64,000 nucleotides of DNA from an uncultured Alistipes sp. Lineage in GTDB: Bacteria; Bacteroidota; Bacteroidia; Bacteroidales; Rikenellaceae. Below, one piece after another: positions 1 through 9,414 of this stretch (position 1 is its first letter; each line of letters begins with the position of its first letter). The position numbers were made by a program, and so were the translations under genes. The notes under the pieces are model-generated. The model was given only the letters and a program-made list of their open reading frames with translations, was not told where the DNA came from and made no database searches. The stretch spans positions 62,001-126,000 of the forward strand of contig UQDC01000001.1 of assembly GCA_900539755.1 (NCBI GenBank), given 5' to 3'.

Positions 1-1
1 C

Positions 2-328
2 AACAGCGAAGCGCTCAAAGTGCTGATGCATATTCGTGATGAGGCACACCGGTTCGGTATTACCTTCCATCGTCAGAAACGTTCGCTGGCCTTTATCAAA
101 AGTGAGTTGGAACAGATCCCCTCTTTAGGCAGCCGTTCAGTCGAAAAATTATTGCAGCGTTTCCGGACGATTTCCCGTATCCGCAAAGCCACCATGGATG
201 AGTTAACCGAGGTGATCGGGGCACATCGGGCTTCGGAGGTAATACGCTATTTTGCCAATGCCCCCAAAGAGTCCGCAGATCAAAACCCCACTGATCAATC
301 GACAGCAGACAAGAAAACGAAGCAATAA
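2..328 (+). CDS. uvrC: Excinuclease ABC subunit C, C-terminal fragment
   Basis: This is the 3' end of a gene that begins before the window; the frame is open from base 2. UvrC makes the two incisions around a DNA lesion in UvrABC nucleotide excision repair. What is visible is the tail of the second nuclease half, with the family motif IRDEAHRF followed by AITFHR-like ITFHRQKR. After it comes the C-terminal tandem helix-hairpin-helix domain (IPSLGSRSVEKLL and the following repeat), which binds DNA at the incision site. The last 20 or so residues are a polar, variable tail. A GTG at 20 can be read as a start but lies inside conserved sequence, so it is not the real start. A hairpin about 90 bp downstream probably ends the transcript. 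Confidence 0.93.
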   Translation, partial: NSEALKVLMHIRDEAHRFGITFHRQKRSLAFIKSELEQIPSLGSRSVEKLLQRFRTISRIRKATMDELTEVIGAHRASEVIRYFANAPKESADQNPTDQSTADKKTKQ

Positions 329-701
329 AGCTTTTCACATCGTTCCACTGCTATTTCTAAGCCCAGCTACAACAGCTCAAAACCAGATAACAATCATCTC
401 TTTACTGTAATAAAAACAAACGTGAACAGTTAATGCAGCTGTTCACGTTTGCTTTACTTTTCATTTGGTATCGGAATTAAAGCGTTTATTGGATTACATT
501 CTGGTACAAACTAATTATTTAATATTTACTAAATTAACACGTTCAACAGATAGGAACTGACAACTTGCTATGCAGGCTTTTTTTTCCGACCATCCCACCA
601 AGCTAACTGACAATTGGATTACAGATTGCTATGCCCGATTGCACATCCGCACGCAACTAAAAAACAGCAAGTATCTTCAGTACGATACGACCGATATTTA
701 C
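329..701. other. Convergent intergenic region uvrC / trehalase
   Basis: This 373-bp A+T-rich spacer separates two convergent genes. Apart from the hairpin at 418-450 I see no RNA gene, repeat or credible ORF. The open frame running in from the right on the plus strand is antisense to the trehalase gene. Confidence 0.6.
418..450 (+). terminator. Hairpin terminator after uvrC
   Basis: Perfect 12-bp arms (418-429 and 439-450, AAACGTGAACAG / CTGTTCACGTTT) flank a 9-nt loop and are followed by a T-rich stretch (GCTTTACTTTTC). It lies 90 bp after the uvrC stop and may also serve the convergent trehalase gene. Confidence 0.7.
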
Positions 702-2075
702 CTATTTCGCAGAAGTATGCCGAACTACTTCCAGTGCTCGCAGGAAGGTCGAAGCGGTCCATCCCATCATTTCGCTGCAAGGATATTCACTGTCATTGAT
801 CTCACCTGTCCGGGTATATTTTTCATAAATAAAACCGGGATGACGTTGTCCGTCTCCATATTTGAACGGTCGATGGGTAGCAGGGTGAGGATCAAGGAAG
901 TTTGCCGTTACCGTATTGAGCCACTTCAAAGCGACCTGATAGGCCTCGGGTTGGTAGCCGTAATTTTCGAGTGCTCCCATAGCCAAAAACTGCACAGGGG
1001 CCCATACGGCTCCATCTCCCCACTGGTAGAGAATGGGCTGATCAGAGGGTTCACATACGACCAAACCGCCCGGAGAGTCGAAGAGCTTAAGATTCTCTAC
1101 CACTCGAGCAGCCTCTTCGGGTGTAGCGAAGTGCCAATAGAGCGGCATCAGGGTCATCACAGAGGCAATGGAGCCGTGACGCTGATTCACAAAATCATAA
1201 TCCAGGAAAAGTCCACGCTCCTCGTCCCACAGGTATTTTCGGATCAGCTCGGCCCGCCAGACGGCATGTTTTTCCCAACGACTACCGTTTGAAATCTTCA
1301 GTTGACGCTCGAGCCATCCCAAAATACGTTCGTACTGATACAAGTTTGCATTCAGATCGATCGGAATAAAATCTTTGCAACGCCCGTCAAATCGAGGGGT
1401 AAAATCCATCGTTTCGGCCTCAGCCAGACGGTGGCTCGCTATCAAGATCTTGACACTATCCGATGCCTCTTTATCGAGTTGGAAACGATGCAGCAACACC
1501 TTGTCATAAAAGTTGAGCAACGTAGCTGAATCGGCATGTTCACCATAACGTTGCAGGCCCGGGATCGGGGTAGAGTGATCCTCGATGGTATTTCCATTCG
1601 CATTGGTCCAGAATTCATACTCCTTGAGCAACGCTTGATAGGCCCGATGCAGCCAGGCGGTGTCCTTTTGAGGTGCTTTCATAAAATAGCTCTGCACCAT
1701 CATACCGAAATAGGGAGTCTGACTGCGATCTTCTCCCCAACCATTCGCATTGGGAATAAACCCCAACTGCTCTATCTCGTAAATAAAATTGTCGATATTA
1801 TTTTTGGCCTGCTCGAAAAAGCCCTGCCGCATCAACCCTTCGTTGATGAAATAGAGGTCCCAATAGTATAATGTTCCGGGGTTTAAGGCAAAGGAAAAGG
1901 GAGCTGGCAGAGTAGCTACGGTATCGACATAACGATCCCAACTGTTGCGGATATGGTTTTCGATTTTCGGCCATTGGTCCGGATGAATCGGTCGTAATGT
2001 CGTATCGGGTTGAGCATGGAGCGCCAACGCTCCACAAACGGTCGCCAAAGCGACAACGATTTTGCAAAGTTTCAT
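702..2075 (-). CDS. treA: Secreted trehalase (GH37-like)
   Basis: Predicted periplasmic alpha,alpha-trehalase that splits trehalose into two glucose molecules. The first ~21 residues form a signal peptide (hydrophobic stretch ending ALHAQ). GH37 hallmarks appear in order: NPGTLYYWDLYF (~65-76, the PGGRF-YYWDSY region), IPNANGW (~107-113), MDFTPRF (~223-229, aligned with the motif holding the catalytic Asp, here Asp224), IPIDLNANLY (~237-246), QWGDGAVWAP (~351-360) and SEYP...MGWT (~429-440, Glu430 aligned with the catalytic Glu). The length of 457 aa is shorter than the ~550 aa of the E. coli enzyme. The glycine-rich lid that usually precedes EYP is replaced by EINDS, so sugar specificity could differ. 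It is monocistronic and divergent from the PBP gene. Confidence 0.85.
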   Translation of the reverse strand: MKLCKIVVALATVCGALALHAQPDTTLRPIHPDQWPKIENHIRNSWDRYVDTVATLPAPFSFALNPGTLYYWDLYFINEGLMRQGFFEQAKNNIDNFIYEIEQLGFIPNANGWGEDRSQTPYFGMMVQSYFMKAPQKDTAWLHRAYQALLKEYEFWTNANGNTIEDHSTPIPGLQRYGEHADSATLLNFYDKVLLHRFQLDKEASDSVKILIASHRLAEAETMDFTPRFDGRCKDFIPIDLNANLYQYERILGWLERQLKISNGSRWEKHAVWRAELIRKYLWDEERGLFLDYDFVNQRHGSIASVMTLMPLYWHFATPEEAARVVENLKLFDSPGGLVVCEPSDQPILYQWGDGAVWAPVQFLAMGALENYGYQPEAYQVALKWLNTVTANFLDPHPATHRPFKYGDGQRHPGFIYEKYTRTGEINDSEYPCSEMMGWTASTFLRALEVVRHTSAK

Positions 2076-2100
2076 AGGTTAGTCTTTGGGGTTTATCTTT

Positions 2101-2130
2101 CAAAGATAATCATCTCTAGGCCAAAGGCAA
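2101..2130 (-). promoter_or_regulatory. Promoter of trehalase gene
   Basis: On the minus strand the Bacteroidota -7 element TATCTTTG occupies 2101-2108. A TTG that can act as the -33 element lies at 2128-2130, with 19 bp between them. The predicted transcript leader is about 20 nt. Confidence 0.6.
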
Positions 2131-2194
2131 TCCGCTTGTCAATGAAATATTTGCATGGGGAGGTTCGTTCTATCGGTAATTCGGATTAAAATTG

Positions 2195-2202
2195 TAACTT
2201 TG
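2195..2202 (+). promoter_or_regulatory. -7 promoter element of the PBP gene
   Basis: TAACTTTG matches the Bacteroidota -7 consensus TAnnTTTG. No clear -33 element is seen at the expected distance. Transcription would start around 2207-2209, just upstream of the ATG codons at 2216 and 2225. Confidence 0.55.
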
Positions 2203-2215
2203 CCCCATAAAATTG

Positions 2216-4582
2216 ATGCACGGCATGAACCGTAAATTGATCGACAAATTACAGAGTCCCAAAGCTATAAAATGGTTTTGGATCATACTGGCCTCTCCGG
2301 TGGCTTTGATTCTTCTTTTGCTGTTGTTGATCCGTATCGGCCTCTTCGGCAAACTACCCACATTCGAAGAGCTCGAAAATCCCAAAAGCAATCTGGCAAC
2401 CGAAATATATTCCGAAGACGGAAAAATGATCGGCAGTTTCTTCGTACAAAACCGATCTTATTGCGACTACGATGAGTTGTCACCCAGCTTGGTCGCCGCA
2501 CTGATCGCAACCGAAGATATGCGTTTCTATTCTCACTCCGGAATCGACTTTATCTCGTTGGCTCGTGTAGCTGTGCGGACCATTGCGCTGGCCCAATTCG
2601 GTCAGGGCGGTGGTAGTACCATTTCGCAACAATTGGCCAAAAACCTCTATCCGCGTGACACGGCAGCCTACAACAACCCGATTTCGAAAGGTTCTAAACT
2701 GGTCATCTCCAAACTTAAGGAGTGGATTACGGCGGTCATGCTCGAACGCAATTACACCAAAGAGGAGATTATTGCCATGTACCTCAATACGGTCGAATTC
2801 GGCAGTAATGCTTTCGGTATTAAATCCGCCGCACGCACCTTCTTCAACAAGCTTCCTTCGGAACTTAACGCTCAGGAGTCAGCTATGTTGGTAGGAGTGG
2901 TCAACAAACCGACCCGTTACAGTCCGGTTTTGAACCCTGAACGAGCTCTTTCCCGGCGTAACTTGGTTATCGCCCGTATGAAACAGATGGGGTATATCGA
3001 CCGCCATCAACGGGATTCACTACAGGCTCTGCCGATTGAATTGGATTATCATCCCGTATCGCACAACTCCGGAACGGCCACCTATTTCCGCGAAATGCTG
3101 CGTATGGTGATGACGATGGAACGTCCTACACGCAAACAATTCTACAATGATTGGGATTATCAGCAGGCGGTCAAAGAGTGGGATAACAATCCGCTTTACG
3201 GATGGTGCATCAAAAATGTCAAATCGGACGGTACCCCATACAACCTCTATCGTGACGGTTTGAAAATCTATACCACGATCAATGCAACCATGCAGGAGTA
3301 TGCAGAAGAGGCGTTGATCAACCACATGTCCAAAGACATTCAACCGGCTATGGACAATCAGGTACGTCGTACCAAACGGTTGTTCAATGATATCGGCAAA
3401 GAGGACATCGATCGCATTATGCGCAATGCAATCCGTCAGACCGATCGCTATCGGGCTTTGAAACGGGATGGTGCTACGGAAGAGGAGATCATGGCCGATT
3501 TCAAAAAGCCGGTCAAAATGAAGATCTTCTCGTACAAGGGTGATCGCGATACAACGATGACCCCGTATGACTCGATTCTGTACCACAAACAGATCCTGCG
3601 GGCCTCATTCATGGCGATGGATCCTTCGACCGGTTATGTAAAAGCCTACGTAGGCGGCCCCAATTATCGCTACTTCAAATACGATATGGTCAAACAGGGT
3701 AAACGCCAGGTGGGTTCGACAATCAAGCCCTTCATTTACACCTTTGCCATAGCGAATTTAGGATACGATCCCTGCACGTTGGTTCCCAACCTGCCGGTAA
3801 CGATCGAAACCGATAACGGCACCATTTGGCAGCCCAAAGAGGCCGGACGTGTGGAATATACCGGTGAAATGCACCCCTTGCGCTGGGGTTTGGCCAACAG
3901 CCGGAACAACTACTCCGCATGGATCATGAAGCAGGCTCGCCAACCGCAGGCCGTGGCCGAATATATCCATCGAATGGGAATTCAGAGTTATATCGATCCG
4001 GTCTATTCGCTCTGTTTGGGAACCCCTGATGTTTCTCTCTTCGAGATGGTCGGTGCATACGGCACCTTTGCCAATCGAGGAGTCTTTACCGACCCGATCT
4101 TTGTCACCCGAATCGAGGACCGTAACGGCAATGTATTGGCCACTTTTGCGCCTGCACTGCACGATGCAATCAGCGAGCAGACAGCCTATACCATGCTCGG
4201 TATGATGAAGAATGTGGTGACCTCCGGTACAGCAGGCCGTCTACGTTGGATGTACAAATTTAAAGCCGATATGGCCGGTAAAACGGGAACATCCCAAAAG
4301 AACTCCGACGCATGGTTTATGGGTGTCACCCCGAAAATTGTCGCCGGAGCCTGGGTTGGAGGAGAGGATCGCAGCGTCCATTTGAACAGTGCAGCAGACG
4401 GTGCCCGTGTAGCCTTACCGATCTTTGCAGGGTTCATGAGAAAGGTTTACGACGATCCTTCGTTAGGGGTGAGTGAAAGCGATCAGTTCCCGATTCCTGT
4501 GGGTGCCGTGGTATATGAATGCTCCGAAGAGGAGGGTAACCAAAGCGCTATCATCCAGGAACAGGACGAATTCTTCGATTAA
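2216..4582 (+). CDS. mrcA: Class A penicillin-binding protein 1a
   Basis: Bifunctional peptidoglycan synthase anchored in the inner membrane: the GT51 domain polymerises lipid II and the transpeptidase domain cross-links stem peptides. A single membrane segment lies at ~18-42. GT51 motifs follow: EDMRFYSHSGID (catalytic Glu near residue 100), GGSTISQQLAKN and EEIIAMYLNTVEFG. The transpeptidase shows SxxK in GSTIKPF (Ser501), an SRN triad motif and KTGTS (Lys689). There is a ~90-residue linker with charged repeats between the domains (NQVRRTKRLF...), as is common in Bacteroidota. A TTG at 2213 is in frame, but ATG at 2216 or 2225 is preferred because the -7 box ends at 2202. Beta-lactams would be expected to target it. 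Confidence 0.95.
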   Translation: MHGMNRKLIDKLQSPKAIKWFWIILASPVALILLLLLLIRIGLFGKLPTFEELENPKSNLATEIYSEDGKMIGSFFVQNRSYCDYDELSPSLVAALIATEDMRFYSHSGIDFISLARVAVRTIALAQFGQGGGSTISQQLAKNLYPRDTAAYNNPISKGSKLVISKLKEWITAVMLERNYTKEEIIAMYLNTVEFGSNAFGIKSAARTFFNKLPSELNAQESAMLVGVVNKPTRYSPVLNPERALSRRNLVIARMKQMGYIDRHQRDSLQALPIELDYHPVSHNSGTATYFREMLRMVMTMERPTRKQFYNDWDYQQAVKEWDNNPLYGWCIKNVKSDGTPYNLYRDGLKIYTTINATMQEYAEEALINHMSKDIQPAMDNQVRRTKRLFNDIGKEDIDRIMRNAIRQTDRYRALKRDGATEEEIMADFKKPVKMKIFSYKGDRDTTMTPYDSILYHKQILRASFMAMDPSTGYVKAYVGGPNYRYFKYDMVKQGKRQVGSTIKPFIYTFAIANLGYDPCTLVPNLPVTIETDNGTIWQPKEAGRVEYTGEMHPLRWGLANSRNNYSAWIMKQARQPQAVAEYIHRMGIQSYIDPVYSLCLGTPDVSLFEMVGAYGTFANRGVFTDPIFVTRIEDRNGNVLATFAPALHDAISEQTAYTMLGMMKNVVTSGTAGRLRWMYKFKADMAGKTGTSQKNSDAWFMGVTPKIVAGAWVGGEDRSVHLNSAADGARVALPIFAGFMRKVYDDPSLGVSESDQFPIPVGAVVYECSEEEGNQSAIIQEQDEFFD

Positions 4583-4700
4583 TCCCTCTGTTTATTGGTA
4601 AAATCGATTGGGGAGCCTTTTTTGTCAATACACAAGGCCCAAATCGGTCAATTACCGCGAAAATATTTCAACAAATTGATTCGGTTTGCTTTACCGATAT

Positions 4701-4708
4701 TATCTTTG
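4701..4708 (+). promoter_or_regulatory. -7 promoter element of asd
   Basis: TATCTTTG matches the Bacteroidota -7 consensus. A weak ATTG about 22 bp upstream (4675-4678) could be the -33 element. The leader to the ATG at 4757 would be roughly 43 nt. Confidence 0.55.
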
Positions 4709-4756
4709 TCTCTGTTTTCAACTTACGGCACAAGCCGTACATAATTCTTCTAATAT

Positions 4757-5767
4757 ATGAAAGTGGCAATTGTTGGCGCAAGCGGTGCTGTTGGCCAAGA
4801 GTTTTTGCGAGTATTGGAACAACGCGAATTTCCTGTTCGGGAGCTGTTGTTGTTCGGTTCAGAACGTAGCGCTGGACGTAAATACACGTTCCGCGGTAAA
4901 GAGGTAACCGTTAAAAAACTGGAACACAACGATGATTTTGAAGGTATAAATATCGCTTTCACATCGGCTGGAGCCGGGACCTCCAAAGAGTTCGCAGAGA
5001 CCATCACCAAACACGGTGCATTGATGATCGACAATTCAAGTGCATTCCGCATGGATGAGGATGTACCTCTGGTGGTGCCGGAAGTCAACCCGCGTGATGG
5101 AATCAACCCGCCCCGCAACATCATTGCCAACCCCAATTGTACCACCATTCAAATGGTTGTAGCCCTGCAGGCAATCGAAAAACTCGCTCACATTCGTCGA
5201 GTACGGGTATCGACCTATCAGTCCGCCAGTGGTGCCGGTGCTGCAGCCATGGATGAACTGGTTGAGCAAAATGCCCAATTGGTACGGGGTGAAGAGCCTA
5301 CTGTCAACAAATTCCCCTTCCAACTCGCATATAACGTGATTCCTCAGGTGGATGTTTTCACTGAAAACGGGTACACGAAAGAGGAGATGAAGATGTACAA
5401 CGAGACCCGTAAAATTATGCATTCCGATATTGAGGTGAGTGCAACATGTGTACGGGTACCTGTCATGCGTGCACACTCTGAGGCCATTTGGCTCGAAACC
5501 GATCGCCCCATTTCCGTAGAGGAGGCTCGCAAAGCTTTCTGCCGTGCTGAAGGCATTGTGCTGATGGACGATCCGGAGCAGAAAAAATATCCGATGCCGT
5601 TGTTATTAGCCGGTTGTGATCCGGTTTATGTAGGTCGTATTCGGAAAGACATCTCTAACCCGAACGGTTTGACCTTCTGGTGTGTGAGTGACCAGATTCG
5701 CAAAGGTGCTGCGTTAAACGCCGTACAGATCGCAGAATATCTGGTTGCAAACGGTCATATCAAATAG
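4757..5767 (+). CDS. asd: Aspartate-semialdehyde dehydrogenase
   Basis: NADPH-dependent reduction of L-aspartyl-4-phosphate to aspartate semialdehyde, the branch-point intermediate for lysine/diaminopimelate, methionine and threonine; cytosolic. The Rossmann glycine motif [10 protein letters not shown] is at residues 7-16. The catalytic cysteine is Cys128 in NPNCTT, and the substrate-binding SGAG and RVPVMRAHS segments are present. The length of 336 aa is typical. It stands alone between the PBP gene and convergent nrdJ. The diaminopimelate it helps make feeds the peptidoglycan cross-linked by the upstream PBP, but separate promoters suggest the adjacency is not an operon. Confidence 0.96.
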   Translation: MKVAIVGASGAVGQEFLRVLEQREFPVRELLLFGSERSAGRKYTFRGKEVTVKKLEHNDDFEGINIAFTSAGAGTSKEFAETITKHGALMIDNSSAFRMDEDVPLVVPEVNPRDGINPPRNIIANPNCTTIQMVVALQAIEKLAHIRRVRVSTYQSASGAGAAAMDELVEQNAQLVRGEEPTVNKFPFQLAYNVIPQVDVFTENGYTKEEMKMYNETRKIMHSDIEVSATCVRVPVMRAHSEAIWLETDRPISVEEARKAFCRAEGIVLMDDPEQKKYPMPLLLAGCDPVYVGRIRKDISNPNGLTFWCVSDQIRKGAALNAVQIAEYLVANGHIK

Positions 5768-5822
5768 GACCAGATACTCCATATAAATCGAAATAACACC
5801 CGTTTATATCACGGTAAAAATA

Positions 5823-5853
5823 AGAGAGGCACCCCGTATGGTGGTGCCTCTCT
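5823..5853. terminator. Terminator between asd and nrdJ
   Basis: Perfect 11-bp arms AGAGAGGCACC (5823-5833) and GGTGCCTCTCT (5843-5853) flank a 9-nt loop. On the minus strand the stem is followed by TTATTTTTA, so it fits best as the nrdJ terminator. It may also stop asd transcripts on the other strand. Confidence 0.75.
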
Positions 5854-5910
5854 GCAATATATATGTGAAGGTATGAAAAGGCTATGTGAAAGCCTTGTCA
5901 CGAAGCGGGA

Positions 5911-8463
5911 TCAACCGCACTTCGAGTGGCCGCAACTCATGCAAACCGGACAGTTATTCTGGTAAACCAGCGTCTCCTGACCGCAATTCGGGCACTTCTC
6001 CTTGGATTTGGTTCCATCGGGAATGTACTGTTTGAGGGCACGTGCCACACCATTTTTCCATGTATTGATGCTGGCCGTATTCAGATGCAACGACTCGATC
6101 AACGTCACCACATCGAGAATTGGCATACCGTTACGCAACACTCCAGAGATCAGTTTCGCATAGTTCCAGAACTCCTCGTCAAAGAGGCGGGAGATACCTC
6201 CGATGGTGTTGGTATAACCGTATTTGTCTTTATATTGGAAATCGTAACGTTTGTTGCCCTCCGCATCTTTTACCTTAATGATAGCGCCTTTGGTAACCCG
6301 TTTGGGGATAAACATGGCATCCTCTTCGAGTTTACCGGTAAAGATCTCATATGGACGTCCATTGTAGATTCCGACAAACGCTATCCAATTCTCTTCACCA
6401 TTCTTGAAACGGACAATATCAGCAGAGAGTTCGATCGGACGTTTCAAAGGCGGCTTATAACCGTTATTATCGGCCTGTTTTTTCTTCTCAACCAGCACGC
6501 CGGCACGTGAACCGTCACGATAAACCGTAACGCCTTTACAGCCCGATTCCCATGCGGTACGATAGACTTCGCTGACCAGCTCTTCCGTCACCTTATTCGG
6601 CAGATTAACCGTCACCGAAATCGAGTGATCGACCCATTTCTGGATGGCACCCTGCATCTTCACTTTGCTTACCCAATCAATATCGTTGGCAGTCGCCTTA
6701 TTATAGGGGGATTTGGCTACCAAAGCGTCCAGTTCAGCCTGCGACATATCCTTAACTTTGTCGATGTCGTAGCCATTTACCTGAAGCCATACCAGGAATT
6801 TATGGTGGAAGACAATGTATTCTTCCCAAGAGTCGCCAACCTCATCCACAAAGGTGATTTTCACATCCTTGTCATTGGGGTTCACTTTGCGGCGACGCAT
6901 ATATACTGGACGGAAGACCGGCTCGATACCCGAAGTGGTCTGTGACATCAGACTGGTTGTACCGGTCGGAGCGATGGTCAGCATCGCGATGTTACGACGA
7001 CCATCCTTAACCATTGCCTCATAGAGCGCAGGATCAGCTTCGCGGATACGTCCAATCATCGGGTTATTCTTTTCGCGTTCAGCATCATAAATCGGGAATG
7101 CCCCCCGTTCACGAGCCAGCTGAACCGAAGCGCGATATGCTTCGAGAGCCAGTGTTTTCTGAACCTGAACTGCAAAATCGATCGCAGCTTCGGAGCCATA
7201 CTGCAAGCCGAGAGCTGCCAACATATCGCCTTCCGCCGTAATACCCAAACCGGTACGACGTCCCTCTTGAGCTTTGGCGCGGATTTTCTCCCAAAGATTC
7301 TTCTCTACCCGACGGATATCCTCATCTTCAGGATCTTGAGCAATCTTTTTCAGAATCAACTCAACCTTTTCCAATTCGAGGTCGATAATATCGTCCATCA
7401 TGCGCATGGCCAATGCAACGTGCTTTTTGAAGCGGTCGAAATTGAACTTAGCGCTTTTGGTAAACGGATCGTCCACGTAACCGTAGAGATTCATAGCCAT
7501 CAAACGGCAACTGTCGTATGGGCATAGCGGAATCTCACCGCATGGGTTAGTTGAAACCGTACGGAAACCTAAATCGGCATAACAATCAGGCACCGACTCA
7601 CGAATCACTGTATCCCAGAACAATACTCCGGGTTCAGCCGATTTCCAGGCATTATGAATAATCTTATTCCACAATGCACGGGCATCAATCTCTTTTTCAT
7701 ACAGTGGTTTAGCTGCGTCAATAGGGAACTGTTGGTGATACTTTTTGTTCTCCTTGACAGCTTGCATAAACTCATCGTCAATCTTGATCGAGACATTCGC
7801 ACCGGTTACTTTTCCGGTTTCGACTTTGGCATCGATAAAGTTCTCTGCATCGGGATGTTTGATCGAAAGGGTCAGCATCAAAGCTCCCCGACGGCCATCC
7901 TGAGCCACCTCTCGAGTCGAATTCGAATAACGTTCCATGAAGGGAACAATACCGGTCGAGGTGAGGGCACTGTTCAATACGGGGCTACCGGTCGGACGGA
8001 TATGCGACAGATCGTGTCCCACACCACCACGACGTTTCATCAATTGCACCTGCTCCTCGTCGATCCGGATGATACCTCCGTATGAATCGGCCGGATTCTT
8101 ATGGCCAATTACAAAGCAGTTCGATAACGAAGCGATTTGCAGGTTGTTACCGATACCGGTCATCGGACCGCCCTGAGGAATCACATAGTTGAAACCTTTG
8201 AGCAGGTTATACACCTCTGATGCCTCCATCGGATTGGGATATTTTTTCTCAATCCGGGCAATTTCGTTAGCGATACGCCAATGCATCTGTTCGGGAGATT
8301 TTTCATAGATCTTTCCGAATGAATCTTTCAGTGCGTATTTGCTAACCCAAACTGTAGCGGCCAGATCGTCTCCGCCAAAATAGGCTCTGGCACCTTCCAC
8401 GGCCTCTGCATAAGGATATTCTGTCAATCCTGCGGCCGGATTTGTTTCTTTTGCGTTAGACAT
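5911..8463 (-). CDS. nrdJ: Adenosylcobalamin-dependent ribonucleotide reductase (class II)
   Basis: Reduces ribonucleotides to deoxyribonucleotides using a thiyl radical generated from coenzyme B12; it does not need oxygen. The 850-aa product carries the family segments GGPMTGIGNNLQIASLSNCF, RRGGVGHDLSHIRP, STNPCGEIPL (Cys308) and IAPTGTTSLMSQTTSGIEP. A C-terminal four-cysteine zinc ribbon CPNCG...CPVCMSCG is also present, typical of the NrdJ type that includes the Thermotoga enzyme. No separate small subunit gene or activase is nearby, as expected for class II. I saw no cobalamin riboswitch in the 200 bp upstream. A TATCCTTG on the minus strand (8566-8573) is a one-mismatch -7 box. The gene needs a corrinoid supply from synthesis or uptake elsewhere. 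Confidence 0.96.
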   Translation of the reverse strand: MSNAKETNPAAGLTEYPYAEAVEGARAYFGGDDLAATVWVSKYALKDSFGKIYEKSPEQMHWRIANEIARIEKKYPNPMEASEVYNLLKGFNYVIPQGGPMTGIGNNLQIASLSNCFVIGHKNPADSYGGIIRIDEEQVQLMKRRGGVGHDLSHIRPTGSPVLNSALTSTGIVPFMERYSNSTREVAQDGRRGALMLTLSIKHPDAENFIDAKVETGKVTGANVSIKIDDEFMQAVKENKKYHQQFPIDAAKPLYEKEIDARALWNKIIHNAWKSAEPGVLFWDTVIRESVPDCYADLGFRTVSTNPCGEIPLCPYDSCRLMAMNLYGYVDDPFTKSAKFNFDRFKKHVALAMRMMDDIIDLELEKVELILKKIAQDPEDEDIRRVEKNLWEKIRAKAQEGRRTGLGITAEGDMLAALGLQYGSEAAIDFAVQVQKTLALEAYRASVQLARERGAFPIYDAEREKNNPMIGRIREADPALYEAMVKDGRRNIAMLTIAPTGTTSLMSQTTSGIEPVFRPVYMRRRKVNPNDKDVKITFVDEVGDSWEEYIVFHHKFLVWLQVNGYDIDKVKDMSQAELDALVAKSPYNKATANDIDWVSKVKMQGAIQKWVDHSISVTVNLPNKVTEELVSEVYRTAWESGCKGVTVYRDGSRAGVLVEKKKQADNNGYKPPLKRPIELSADIVRFKNGEENWIAFVGIYNGRPYEIFTGKLEEDAMFIPKRVTKGAIIKVKDAEGNKRYDFQYKDKYGYTNTIGGISRLFDEEFWNYAKLISGVLRNGMPILDVVTLIESLHLNTASINTWKNGVARALKQYIPDGTKSKEKCPNCGQETLVYQNNCPVCMSCGHSKCG

Positions 8464-8660
8464 AACCTATATCGTATAATTTTTTACGGTCAAAGCCCTT
8501 CGAGCCGATTCTTGCGTTTCGGCAGGCAACAGCCGGCCGCATCCCGAACAGAACGGCAATTTGTACAAGGATACGAATTGCACGAAAAAAGTGTACGATC
8601 CGTCTCCGAATCTTATTAATAATTTATCAACACTTTCGTATTGAGATCTTTCGCAACCCT

Positions 8661-9017
8661 TTATTCTTCAAGGGTTACGGATACTTTTTCGATTTTTCCG
8701 CCCAGTGGGGGAGCCAGCTTCGAGACCTTCACACGAATTTTCTCGCACTGCGGGAAACGGAGTCGGATAGCATCGATAATCCGACGGGCCACATGTTCGA
8801 GAATATGTGACGGTATCTTCATCTGTTCGCGTACCGTTTCGAAGACGGTCAAATAATTGATCGTATCGGCGACATTATCGGTACGGGCAGGTTTAGAGAG
8901 ATCGGCCTCAATAGTCACATTCACCAAAAAACGGTTACCCACTACCTGTTCCAGGGCATAACATCCATGGCAGGCATGAAACTCCATGTTTTCCAGTTCG
9001 ATAATATGCTTTGACAT
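8661..9017 (-). CDS. folB: Dihydroneopterin aldolase
   Basis: Converts 7,8-dihydroneopterin to 6-hydroxymethyl-dihydropterin and glycolaldehyde in folate synthesis. The family signature is visible: ELENMEFHACHGCYALEQ (N-terminal strand and active-site Glu), NRFLVNVTIEAD, the NYLTVFETV motif, HILEHVARRI, and KLAPPLGGKIEKVSV at the C-terminus. The length of ~118 aa is normal. The frame extends five codons further upstream, but MSKHII at 9017 is the conventional start, and the -7 element at 9041-9048 would give a leader of about 20 nt. No other folate genes are adjacent. Confidence 0.9.
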   Translation of the reverse strand: MSKHIIELENMEFHACHGCYALEQVVGNRFLVNVTIEADLSKPARTDNVADTINYLTVFETVREQMKIPSHILEHVARRIIDAIRLRFPQCEKIRVKVSKLAPPLGGKIEKVSVTLEE

Positions 9018-9414
9018 CTTTTTTCCGATCAAATGTTGTACAAAGATAGGGAAACTTCGGCTGGAAATGGGATCCGGTATAAAAATTTATTGACATCGAT
9101 AAAATATCAACAAATTTTATTGATTAACAGCCATTTACGGCAAAAAAACTGTCATACAAAACGCTCAATCGGTTTATTTTCAGCCATTGACGTTATTAAC
9201 AAAATTTCACTGAAAGGAGACCGTAACAGATCAAACAGGACATACAATTGTCACTGTCAATCATGTACCCCCAAAGCGTCAACAACCGACCTTCAACACA
9301 CAACCAGAAGAAAACTAAATGGCTACAACACCCTTATTCATCCCTTGTGGTTGGCATCATATTCAAGAGATACAATTACCGCCTAACCCAACCGAAGCCA
9401 AAATCAACAGGACA
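9018..9414. other. Intergenic region upstream of folB
   Basis: About 400 bp, A+T-rich, between the end of the large outer-membrane protein gene and folB, both on the minus strand. It holds the folB -7 element and several short TTTATTGA / TCAATAAA type motifs, but I see no RNA gene or credible coding frame. Confidence 0.5.
9041..9048 (-). promoter_or_regulatory. -7 promoter element of folB
   Basis: On the minus strand this reads TATCTTTG, a full match to the Bacteroidota -7 consensus. It lies 23 bp upstream of the folB ATG. No good -33 element is seen. Confidence 0.55.

Noticed and set aside
570..1292. 240-aa plus-strand ORF opposite trehalase
   Set aside because: Overlaps conserved GH37 motifs on the other strand; no recognisable family.
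9080..9125. TTATTGA / TCAATAA motifs seen here and in several other spacers
   Set aside because: Short, A+T-rich and irregularly spaced; not a convincing repeat family.
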